From assembly GCF_016592595.1 (NCBI RefSeq), contig NZ_AP012977.1:1403912-1467911 (forward strand): a stretch of 64,000 nt of DNA. The letters are read 5' to 3'. Each line of letters starts with the position of its first letter. Within the stretch, counting starts at the first letter, position 1. Below are positions 33,686 to 42,500 of this stretch, in pieces. Below the pieces are notes generated by a model, which was not told the DNA's origin, did not search any database, and saw nothing but the letters and a program-made list of their open reading frames with translations. Origin of the DNA: Abyssogena phaseoliformis symbiont OG214 (GTDB lineage: Bacteria > Pseudomonadota > Gammaproteobacteria > PS1 > Pseudothioglobaceae). Made by a program: the position numbers and the translations under genes.

Positions 33686-34609
33686 ATGAAAACAATCAAG
33701 GCGGTCGTGGGTGTTTTACGCAACAAAAACCAAAAAATACTCATTGCAAAACGTAAAAAAGAGCAATTTATGGGTGGCTTTTGGGAACTCCCTGGCGGCA
33801 AAATTGAGATTGGCGAATCAAAAGAACAGGCTATCACAAGAGAGCTAAAAGAAGAATTAGGCATACAGGTTAATCAATTAAGTCTTCATCAAACCATGAT
33901 GCATAAGTATGAAGACAGAACCGTCCAACTAAGTATTTATAACATCAACGAGTACCAAAACACGCCTTTGGGTATCGAAGATCAAGCCATATCTTGGGTT
34001 GGTGTTAATGAGTTAAATGACTACAAACTATTACCCACCATGAAAGCCTTTATTAGCTCTATTATTCTGCCTAATAAATACTGGATTACCCCATCAAATA
34101 ATCACCAAAGTGATAAATGGATGGCAAAATTTAATCAAAAACTCAATTCAGACATAACACTGCTTCAACTGAGAAGTAAGATAGAATTAGATTATTCCTT
34201 TATTACCGAACTTCACAACAAATGCAAGAAAAATAACATCAAGTTACTGCTTAATACCGTTAATAAAACCTTTGATGAGGGCTATTGCGATGGCTGGCAT
34301 ATCACCACCACTGAAATGCTTAAATCGAACAAAAGGCCTTGCGCTAACAATAAACTCTTAGGCGCATCCACACACAATCTAGCCGAAGCACTAAAAGCCC
34401 AAGCAATGGGTGCTGACTTTATTGTTATCTCCCCCGTACAAGCCACCAAAACCCATCCTGACACTTTGCCATTAGGCTGGGATAGTGCCAAAGAAGTTGT
34501 GGATAAACTCAATATTCCTGTGTATTTTTTAGGTGGGATGGCGCTTAAAGACCTAGAAAAAACCCAACAACTTGGCGCGCAAGGGATTGCGGGCGTTAGT
34601 GCCTTTTAA
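33686..34609 (+). CDS. Nudix hydrolase fused to a ThiE-like domain
   Basis: 307 residues in two domains. Residues 1-130 are a MutT-type Nudix domain (FWELPGGKIEIGESKEQA, RELKEELGIQ). Residues 150-307 resemble thiamine-phosphate synthase: ITLLQLRSKIELDYSFITEL, LLGASTHNLAEALKAQAMGA, FIVISPVQATKTHPDTLPLG and FLGGMALKDLEKTQQLGAQG. This fusion is known in gammaproteobacteria, where the N-terminal half removes oxidised nucleotides such as 8-oxo-dGTP. The ThiE half may lack synthase activity; its usual R-K substrate motifs are only partly visible. It stands alone. Confidence 0.9.
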   Translation: MKTIKAVVGVLRNKNQKILIAKRKKEQFMGGFWELPGGKIEIGESKEQAITRELKEELGIQVNQLSLHQTMMHKYEDRTVQLSIYNINEYQNTPLGIEDQAISWVGVNELNDYKLLPTMKAFISSIILPNKYWITPSNNHQSDKWMAKFNQKLNSDITLLQLRSKIELDYSFITELHNKCKKNNIKLLLNTVNKTFDEGYCDGWHITTTEMLKSNKRPCANNKLLGASTHNLAEALKAQAMGADFIVISPVQATKTHPDTLPLGWDSAKEVVDKLNIPVYFLGGMALKDLEKTQQLGAQGIAGVSAF

Positions 34610-34756
34610 TAGTAACAAACAAAATAACTTGAGGGAAGTTTTATACCCACTTCTCTTTGCATGTAAAAACTTGTTTGAATTATTGCAACATAGAACCTGA
34701 TGTCATTTTGCAATAGTTTTGGACTGTTACCGCGAAGCATCTAAAGATAATTTACT
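34610..34756. other. Short gap with no feature
   Basis: About 150 AT-rich bases between the fusion gene and the DUF748 remnant. I see no terminator or gene. Confidence 0.5.
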
Positions 34757-35262
34757 TTATACCCAATTATTTTCTTGTACCTCTACTTCTTTTAATTTAA
34801 GTAATTTCAAGCGTTTAGAGCTGAGATCTTGACTTAATAAAAACTGATAAATAGATTGCGCCCTTTGTGATGCAAGTGTTGAAGGCTTTATATGGTCAAT
34901 TATAACATTATAGTGCAACTCATCACGCAACTCATCACGCAACGCATCGCCAAGCTGTAGGTGTTTTACCTGCTGAGTGCGTGTTCTATTTGTGCTCTGA
35001 GTACGATTAATGACTGCTATACATTCCTGAGAACCCTCAACGCTGAAACGTTTTTCATGTGTATATCTCAATACTTTATAAGAAGCAGTTGGAGGCTTGT
35101 TCCACGGCTTTTTTTGATAATTTTTTGTTTGTTATCAGCCAATTCTTTCTCACGTAATGCGTGTGTATCACGCACAGTATTATAAACAGGGTAGATACCT
35201 AAAGATAATAACGGTCGTTTTTTTAATGCCTTAGCTATGGTGAGTATTTTTTCTTGTTGTTA
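34757..35262 (-). pseudogene. C-terminal remnant of a DUF748 (AsmA-like) protein
   Basis: Reading minus, QQEKILTIAKALKKRPLLSL, GIYPVYNTVRDTHALREKEL and ADNKQKIIKK match the pattern near the C-terminus of DUF748 proteins (the LAKALxxRPxLxLxI region). After a frame change, a second piece reads STLASQRAQSIYQFLLSQDL before ending at 34757, like the final RAxxVxxYL helix of that family. These are very large envelope proteins; only the last 150 residues or so remain. A 12-base tandem repeat (CAACTCATCACG, 34917-34940) duplicates Arg-Asp-Glu-Leu codons. Confidence 0.5.
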
Positions 35263-35320
35263 AAAGTTGTATAAGTTGTAAATTTAAAATTAATTGTAAT
35301 AAGAATTGTCGCCACCACAG

Positions 35321-36838
35321 TTAAATAATCAAATTACCATCGGTGACCATATCATTAAAATTTACTCCTGATATACCTTACAATAAAATAGTCACGCCGG
35401 TATCACCAACTATGGAGTGAGCGCCGTTACAGTCAATGCTCAATGTTGTATCTGTGCCATCGTCATTTAAAGTGACAAAGTCAGTAATGCTTGTGCCATA
35501 ACCCACCAACAAATCGCTAATATCTATCACATCGCTACTGACGCCTTGCTCTACATTGGTAGTATCAAAAGTACCGTTATTAATTATCCAGTTGTAAGCA
35601 TCAATTAGATATTGTTTTGATGTGGCATCAGAATAATTAACAATGTCCCATTCAATACCATTATTAATAGCAGTTTCTCCAGTAGAGGTATCAAGTTTTA
35701 CCCAACCTTTTATAGTGCTATCCATATTAGTAATGCTCATATTAGAGCCCAAAACATCTCTTCTGCTGCACTATCAATTGAACTAATAGATGCAGATAAA
35801 GCAGAAATATCCCATAAACCGATATCTTGGTTGAATACAGTAGCAGTAAACATTTGATCCATATTAGTCACACTTGACACATCCCATAAGCTAATATTTT
35901 GATTGAAGTTAGTGGCGGTAAAAAACATGAATGCCATATCAGTCACGCCTGAAACATTCCACGAACCAATGTCTTGGTTAAATGTAGCGTTATAGCTAAA
36001 AGCTAAAAGTTGCATGAGATGTGTCCCAATTAGTAATATCAGCACTTGGAAAATTCGTTGTGGCACTCAAGTTATTGAGTGTGGTGGTATTTTTTCCCGC
36101 AAGGTTTCCCTCTCCACCCGTGCCAATGACTTTACCGCTGGCAATACTGCCTGTAATATTAGCGCGCCCTTCTGCTAAATCTGCATTAACTTGTATGGTG
36201 TATTGTGTATTACTAACTTTGGTTAGAGAACTGGCAACTAGCGTGCCATTTTTAACCACGATATCACCCTCGTTAAAAGTAGCAATATCGTCAGAAAAAT
36301 CAAAGGTGATTGTGTGTGGTTCTGCACCTGCTGAACCGCTGCCTGTAATAGTCGTGACGATGGTGTTGTTAATCACAGGAGCAGATTACTGCTGCTGCTG
36401 TTACTTGCAACAACCGCACTATTTGAGCCCATCATCTGAGAAGATTGAATAATCAATGAGTTAGGCTAATAATGCCTCCTCACCATAGGACTTAACCAGT
36501 ATTGAATTATCATTAAGAAGTTTGCCTACAACATCAGTTGATACTATAGTGGTATTATCAAATTTAACTGTATTGACTTTGTCTGCTGTTTCTTCTAAAG
36601 TTTTCTTGTTATTTGCTTCTAGTGCTTGTTGTTTGTAAAAATCAAGCAAAGATAATTTTGCGCCATTAGCATAAGTAATGATTAAATCGTTATCTAACTT
36701 TCTAGCAAAAAAGCTTTTATGCGTGTCTCCAGTGATTTTTATTTTATCCCCTGAAGATACTTTGATGTCTATCGATTGATTTTTAGTGACTTTGATTTTT
36801 TGTTTCAAAGTTTGTCCTTTAAAAAAATAAACAATCAT
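35321..36838 (-). pseudogene. Type I-secreted adhesin with BapA-like start, Ig-like domain and DUF285 repeats, broken
   Basis: Four fragments on one strand read as one protein of about 500 residues. From ATG 36838: a BapA-prefix-like N-terminus (VTKNQSIDIKVSSGDKIKIT; LIITYANGAKLSLLDFY). Next an Ig-like piece (TITFDFSDDIATFNEGDIVV; TQYTIQVNADLAEGRANIT). Then DUF285/BspA-like repeats such as FNQDIGSWNVSGVTDMAFMF and FNQNISLWDVSSVTNMDQMF. Last a C-terminal region that reads through a TAA to NFNDMVTDGNLII, resembling type I secretion C-termini. Stops and frameshifts separate all parts. It diverges from the XRE regulator. Confidence 0.7.
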
Positions 36839-36898
36839 TATTTATATAAAGTAGTAATTTTACCTAATTTTTAACAAATTAGATAAATAATACTTCTT

Positions 36899-37267
36899 AT
36901 GAATATAAATTTTACTAAAAATGATTTTATTGGCGAAAGAATTAAAATCGCAAGAGAGAAAAACAAATTAAATAGAAAAAATTTAGCCGAAATAATGTGT
37001 CTTTCTGGCACTATTGTCGGTAAGTGGGAACGCGGTAACTCCAACCCCTCTACCGCCCACCTTATCAAACTCGCTAAGGTATTAAATGTCTCATTTGAAT
37101 GGCTAGCAACTGGGGTGGAAAATGAGGGTGAAAAAACCGTTTTAACCGAGAAAGAAAAAGAAACACTGCACAATACTCAGGTAACAAAAATCAGTGTACT
37201 CATGGAAAAAATGAGCCCCAAACAGAAGGAATCTTTAGTAGCGTTTTTGGGCGATATGACGATTTAG
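36899..37267 (+). CDS. XRE-family transcriptional regulator
   Basis: 122 residues with an N-terminal HTH (about 10-70): IGERIKIAREKNKLNRKNLA, CLSGTIVGKWERGNSNPSTA, HLIKLAKVLNVSFEWLATG. The rest is a helical tail of unknown role. This form resembles phage-type or toxin-antitoxin-associated repressors. It is divergent from the broken adhesin gene (60-base gap) and upstream of the toxin-antitoxin remnants, so it may have regulated either. The frame is intact. Confidence 0.85.
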   Translation: MNINFTKNDFIGERIKIAREKNKLNRKNLAEIMCLSGTIVGKWERGNSNPSTAHLIKLAKVLNVSFEWLATGVENEGEKTVLTEKEKETLHNTQVTKISVLMEKMSPKQKESLVAFLGDMTI

Positions 37268-37305
37268 GGGTGTATAATTTGAGTTTTAGCATTTAAAAAG
37301 AAAGT

Positions 37306-37500
37306 ATTATACAATTACAACCTAACTATATTATTGATAATAATAATCATAAAATTGCTGCGCAAATAGATATTAAAACCTACAATAAAATAACTGACAC
37401 ACTTGAAAGTTACGCTTTAGCACAATTTATTGATTTAAATTTAGATGATGATAATTTTTCCCTAGAAAAAGCAAAAGATTATTACAAAGCACTAAAGTGA
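37306..37500 (+). pseudogene. Antitoxin (RelB-like) without a normal start codon
   Basis: An open frame runs from a TAA at 37294-37296 to TGA 37498-37500 and encodes IIQLQPNYIIDNNNHKIAAQ, IDIKTYNKITDTLESYALAQ and FIDLNLDDDNFSLEKAKDYY KALK. The size, acidic C-terminus and position 4 bases before a RelE-type toxin mark it as the antitoxin. No ATG, GTG or TTG is present; the first candidates are ATT at 37306 and ATA at 37309. The start was probably lost by mutation. The gene is too short and start-less for ordinary ORF finding. Confidence 0.65.
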
Positions 37501-37504
37501 TTTA

Positions 37505-37747
37505 ATGCAGGTTAAATATAACAAACAGTTTTTAAAAGAACTTGCAAAACTACCCAACAAAACCTCTACAAAAATAGAGAAATTTGTTTTTGAATCACTG
37601 CCCAAATGTAGTACTATTGAGCAAGTTGGGAATATTGAAAAAATGATAGGCTATAAAAACTGCTTTAAAGTTAGTGTTGGCATAAAAAGAAAAAACGAAT
37701 ATATTGTTGTCGCTACCGTGAAGCACAGAGGGGGGGGGAATTTATAA
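37505..37747 (+). pseudogene. RelE/ParE-family toxin, damaged
   Basis: 80 residues: MQVKYNKQFLKELAKLPNKT, IEQVGNIEKMIGYKNCFKV, then VGIKRKNEYIVVATVKHRGG. Compared with the family, the RFGxYR segment before VGIK appears deleted, removing a residue important for mRNA cleavage. A run of nine G (37730-37738) ends the frame early as GGGNL. With eight G the frame would read GIYKYFP and stop at 37752-37754, which is the family C-terminus. The toxin is therefore probably inactive. An mRNA-cleaving role is known for the family only. Confidence 0.7.
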
Positions 37748-37857
37748 ATACTTTCCATAACGCTTGATAATTCAATTAATCGTGAATGATATATATTTTA
37801 GAGAGATTATATATAAATAATTCTTCTCAATTATCAGAATAATAGGCATTTTCCGAC

Positions 37858-37922
37858 CTCCCCTTTACTTTCCCGCCTTTTGTCAAACTCGCTAAGGCAT
37901 TAGATGTATCATTGACATAGTC
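37858..37922 (+). pseudogene. Fragment of a second XRE regulator
   Basis: The frame reads FVKLAKALDVSLT then TAG. It aligns with HLIKLAKVLNVSFEW of the regulator at 36899, and the DNA TCAAACTCGCTAAGG is identical in both. This looks like the decayed remains of a paralogous HTH gene downstream of the toxin-antitoxin pair. Confidence 0.5.
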
Positions 37923-37971
37923 AACAACCTATAAAATAAGACCAAACAGCGCAAATTTATGCCTTAAGTTA

Positions 37972-38649
37972 TTAAGCTCTAGCCAAAATAAGCACATCAC
38001 AACACTCAACGCCAGCCTTGATGAGCGTTTTTACCATCTCATTCAGGCTAGAGTCAGTGGTCATGACATCACCAACCAACAAAACTTTTTTATAAGACAT
38101 TACTTGTGCGCTAAATGCGCCTTTAATTTCTTTTTTCCCCTGTTCTAGGTTTAATGACGATAATGGCTGGGTGGTTTTGATGCGCCTAACGCTTTTTGTA
38201 TCAATAATCGTGTTGGTATTTTTAGCGATAATTCTTAACAATTCGTGGGTTTGGTTATAGCCTCTTTCTTTAATGCGTGCACGGCTTAGAGGCAAAGGGA
38301 TAATGGCGGCATAATTGCCATTTTCTTTAATTATTGAGCGATATAAACTGTGTAATTGATGGGCAAAATAATCGCCAATACACAATTGGTGATTAAATTT
38401 AAACTGCTTAATAAGTTGTGCGCAAGCGTGGGAATAATCATAGAGAACACAGGTCTTGGAAAAAGCAGGGGAACGGCTCAAGCACTCGCCACAAAAGCTT
38501 AAATTAGAGGAAAGTTTAACTGCGCAACAAAAGCAGCGATTATCATTAACAACAAAACTGGATTCGCACGTTCTGCACACGCAAAACTTTGCAGTTTCAA
38601 AGCAAAGTACGCAGGACTGCTTGAGGATTAACCTCTGGTAAAAACCCAT
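37972..38649 (-). CDS. comF: ComF family protein
   Basis: 225 residues. The N-terminal zinc-ribbon region has several Cys pairs (CVLCFETAKFCVCRTCE; CFCC; CGEC). A phosphoribosyltransferase-like domain includes AAIIPLPLSRARIKERGYNQ and VLLVGDVMTTDSSLNEMV. ComF proteins act in DNA uptake. The PRPP-loop motif, usually DDVxTTG, is GDVMTTD here, so two key positions have changed and activity may be weakened. The start overlaps yaaA by 22 bases; no shorter start keeps the conserved N-terminal Cys region. Confidence 0.85.
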   Translation of the reverse strand: MGFYQRLILKQSCVLCFETAKFCVCRTCESSFVVNDNRCFCCAVKLSSNLSFCGECLSRSPAFSKTCVLYDYSHACAQLIKQFKFNHQLCIGDYFAHQLHSLYRSIIKENGNYAAIIPLPLSRARIKERGYNQTHELLRIIAKNTNTIIDTKSVRRIKTTQPLSSLNLEQGKKEIKGAFSAQVMSYKKVLLVGDVMTTDSSLNEMVKTLIKAGVECCDVLILARA

Positions 38650-39380
38650 GTTGTGTCATCAGACATATCGGCTCTAAATTGATAGTCTTCTTTGTCAAAA
38701 CTTTTTAAATCTTCTGCGTGGGTGATTCTATTTTTAATCATATAATTAACCATCAGACCTCTAGCGCGCTTGGCATAAATGCCAATAATTTTATAGGTGT
38801 CGTTTTTGAACTCTTTAAAAGCGATGTTGATGATTTTGGCATTCAAGGCTTTTTGATCAATGCCTTTAAAATATTCGTTAGAGGCAAGATTAATGATAGT
38901 ATCAGCTTCATCTTCATTTAATATAGTTGAAATCTCATCACCCCAAAACTCATATAAATTTTTCCCCTTGGCGTTTTCAAGCCGAATACCCATCTCCAAA
39001 CGATAAGGCTGAATTAAGTCAAGTGGACGAATCACGCCGTATAGACCTGACAACATGCGCAAGGTGTTTTGTGCAAACTCTAAATCTGCCATTGATAAAG
39101 AGGGCACGTCAATACCGCTATAGGCATCACCCTTGAATGCAAGTAATGCTTGTTTAGCATTTACTGGATTAAAAGGGGTTGAAAATGTTTGAAAACGTTC
39201 ATGGTTTAAATTGGCCAGTTTGTCACTAATTGACATGAGTTGAGCTATCTCATCTTTGGTTTTTACCTTTAAAACCTCAATTAATGTTTTAGATTGCTTA
39301 ATTTGGCGTGTTTGCGTGCATTCATCAATGTTAGAAGTAGAAAAATCTTGGGTTTTTGAAGGGGAAATAATAGCTAACAT
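38628..39380 (-). CDS. yaaA: Peroxide stress protein YaaA (DUF328)
   Basis: In E. coli YaaA lowers free iron under hydrogen peroxide stress. 250 residues with the family pattern: MLAIISPSKTQDF, ALLAFKGDAYSGIDVPSLSM, LSGLYGVIRPLDLIQPYRLE, LASNEYFKGID and IGIYAKRARGLMVNYMIKNR. It ends TTWVFTRG, normal for the family (about 257). It is upstream of and overlaps comF on minus, and diverges from gltB. Confidence 0.95.
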   Translation of the reverse strand: MLAIISPSKTQDFSTSNIDECTQTRQIKQSKTLIEVLKVKTKDEIAQLMSISDKLANLNHERFQTFSTPFNPVNAKQALLAFKGDAYSGIDVPSLSMADLEFAQNTLRMLSGLYGVIRPLDLIQPYRLEMGIRLENAKGKNLYEFWGDEISTILNEDEADTIINLASNEYFKGIDQKALNAKIINIAFKEFKNDTYKIIGIYAKRARGLMVNYMIKNRITHAEDLKSFDKEDYQFRADMSDDTTWVFTRG

Positions 39381-39433
39381 TAGATAAAATCTAAGTAAAA
39401 ATTGACTAATATTCTACCTTAATATGATTGATA

Positions 39434-39457
39434 AATGCACCACTAAAGTGGTGCATT
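39434..39457. promoter_or_regulatory. 10-bp perfect palindrome upstream of gltB, possible operator
   Basis: AATGCACCAC (39434-39443), TAAA, GTGGTGCATT (39448-39457). It lies between the divergent yaaA and gltB, about 30 bases upstream of a possible gltB -10 (TATAAT, 39486-39491). No T-run follows, so an operator is more likely than a terminator. The binding protein is unknown. Confidence 0.5.
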
Positions 39458-39532
39458 AGAGGCATTAATAGAGTATTTTTTACGTTATAATTAGGAGATT
39501 TTTTTCAATTTTTATTTTGTAGATTTTAACCT

Positions 39533-42500
39533 ATGAGTACCCAATTATTACACCTGCCTAAAGCGCACGGCCTTTATCATCCAAATAATGAAAAAGAGAG
39601 CTGTGGCGTAGGTTTTATCGCCCACATTAAAGGCAAATCTTCACACCAAATTACCCTTGACGCTTTGGAAATGTTATCCAGAATGGACCATCGTGGTGGC
39701 TGTGGCTGTGAAGCCAATACAGGGGATGGTGCTGGTATTTTAACCAACATTCCGCACGGGTTTTTCATTCAAGAAATTAAGCGTTTATTTGGTGTATCGG
39801 TTAAAAAAGGTGCTTATAGTACTGGTAATATTTTCTTGCCACAAGATGAAAAACAAAGAGCACATTGTATGGATTTATTAGAACAATCTGTTGCGCGTGA
39901 AGGTCAAACTTTTATTGGCTGGCGTGATGTACCTATTAATACTGATAAAGCCAATATTGGTAATATTGCTAGAAAATCCCAACCTATAATCAAGCAGTTA
40001 ATTATTGCTCGTGCTGAGGGAATTGACACGCCAGCTTTTGAGCGTGCACTATTTATTATCAGAAAACACACCTCAAATATCATTAGAACAGATGAGGCTT
40101 TATCTCAAGCATTATTATTCTATATTTGCAGTTTGTCAAGTAGTGTTATTACTTACAAAGGCATGTTAATGGGTTCACAAGTGCTTGATTTTTATCAAGA
40201 CTTATCTGATATTGAGTATTCAACTTATTTGGCGATGGTACACTCGCGTTTTTCGACCAATACATTCCCTTCATGGGATAGAGCACAACCTTGCCGCTAT
40301 ATGTCACACAACGGTGAAATTAACACTCGCCAAGGCAATTATAACTGGATGCATGCTAGAGAAGGCGTGCTGAAAAGCGACCTCTTTAAAGACGATTTGA
40401 GCAAAACCCTGCCTGTTATTGAAACCGAAGTATCTGATTCTGGCAGTTTTGATAATGTGTTAGAATTTTTGATGATGAATGGCCGTACACTGCAAGAAGC
40501 AGTGCTAATGATGGTGCCTGAAGCTTGGCAAAATGACGATAACATGAGTGCTTCAAAAAGAGCATTTTATGAATATTTCTCTAACGTTATGGAACCGTGG
40601 GATGGTCCTGCCTCCATTACCTTTACAGATGGTGCTTATATTGGTGCGGTGCTTGACCGTAACGGCCTTCGCCCTTCGCGCTACTATTTAACTCACGATG
40701 GGCGCGTTATCATGGCAAGTGAAGTGGGTGTAGTCGATGTAGCAACTGATAATATCAAAACTAAGGGCAGGTTACGCCCAGGCAAGATGTTTTTGGTTGA
40801 TTTTGACAAAGGTGAGTTGATTGATGATGAGGCTATAAAATCTGAATTTTCCTCAAAAAATCCTTACCAAGACTGGCTAAACGATCAACAAATATACCTA
40901 TCAGAATTTCTCTGTGAAGTTGAGGCTCATGGCCTTCACCCAGAGTCATTAATTCACCACCTAAAAGCATTTGGCTATAGCACCGAAACCTTACAATTTA
41001 TGTTGTTGCCACTGGTTAACGAACTGCGTGACCCAGTAGGCTCTATGGGTAATGACTCAGCACTGGCTTGTCTGTCTAGTCAATCACGCATTATTTATGA
41101 TTATTTTAAGCAGTTATTTGCACAGGTCACCAACCCAGCAATTGACTCTATTCGTGAAGAAGTGGTAATGTCATTGCGTTGTTCTATTGGGCCAGAAGGC
41201 AATTTATTAAGCGACAACGCTGAAAACGCACACCGCTTAGTTATTGAACATCCAATTTTAACCAATAAAAAGGCTGCCGCATTAAGACATTGCAATCATC
41301 GTGGCTGGACGAGTAAAACCATTGACATTACTTATGATATTAATAAGAGCAAAAAAATATCTGAATTATTAGACAATATTTGCGCCCAAGGCTCTCAAGC
41401 TATTAAAGACGGGCACAGTTTAATCGTACTGTCTGATCGTAATATTGGTAAAAATCGTGTTGCAATATCTAGCCTATTGGCATCTTCTGCCCTACACAGA
41501 TACTTAGTTGCCAGTGCTGAACGCACCCAAGTGGGTATTATTGTTGAAACGGGCGAGGCTCGAGAGGTTCATCATTTCTGCCTGATGATAGGTTTTGGTG
41601 CGGATGCAATTAATCCATACCTTGCGTTTGAGGCATTATGGCAAGCACGTCGTGATGACATCATTGACATTGAAAGTGATGATGCCATTATATCTGCCTA
41701 TCGAAAAGGCATTGCTAAAGGCATGCTAAAAGTCATGGCAAAAATGGGTATTTCTACCTTAGAGTCTTACAAAGGTGCACAAATTTTCGAAGCAGTAGGT
41801 CTAGCACCAGAAGTGATGGATAAATGCTTTTTTGGCACAGCATCTCGCATTGATGGCGTTAATTTTGACATTTTGCAAACAGAGGGTGAAAAACGCCATC
41901 AACATGCTTACCAAACTAACTCTTTGGATAATTTAGGTCAGTACCATTGGCGCAGTGGCGGTGAAAAACACATGTGGGACCCGCAAGCAATCTCCAACTT
42001 ACAATTAGCAGCACGCAATAATGATGAATCGGCTTATTGGGCATTTTCAAAACACGCCAACGAACAAGGCACGCGCAACTCAACATTGCGTGGTTTGATG
42101 TCGTTTAAAAAATCCGACCCAATTTCTATTGATGACGTTGAGGATGTTAAAGAAATTGTCAAACGTTTTGCTACAGGTGCGATGAGTTTTGGCTCCATTT
42201 CAGCAGAATCACATGAATCTTTAGCCATTGCCATGAATCGCTTGGGCGGCAAATCAAACACGGGTGAAGGTGGTGAAGATGCCAAACGCTGGACACCAGA
42301 TGCCAATGGTGACTCACGTCGTAGTGCTATTAAACAAGTAGCTTCAGGGCGTTTTGGTGTTACCATTGATTACTTAAATAACGCAAATGAAATTCAAATT
42401 AAAATCTCACAAGGCGCAAAACCTGGTGAAGGTGGCGAATTACCTGGTGCAAAAGTAGATGAAGGCATCGCCTCAATACGCCACTCCACACCTGGCGTAG

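Noticed and set aside
36021-36452. 143-codon plus-strand frame
   Set aside because: It is antisense to the Ig-like part of the broken adhesin and reads as a low-complexity hydrophobic product with no recognisable family.
37730-37738. G9 tract as a deliberate phase-variation switch of the toxin
   Set aside because: The toxin also seems to lack a catalytic segment and the antitoxin lacks a start, so selection for switching is unlikely. I keep it only as a slippage lesion.
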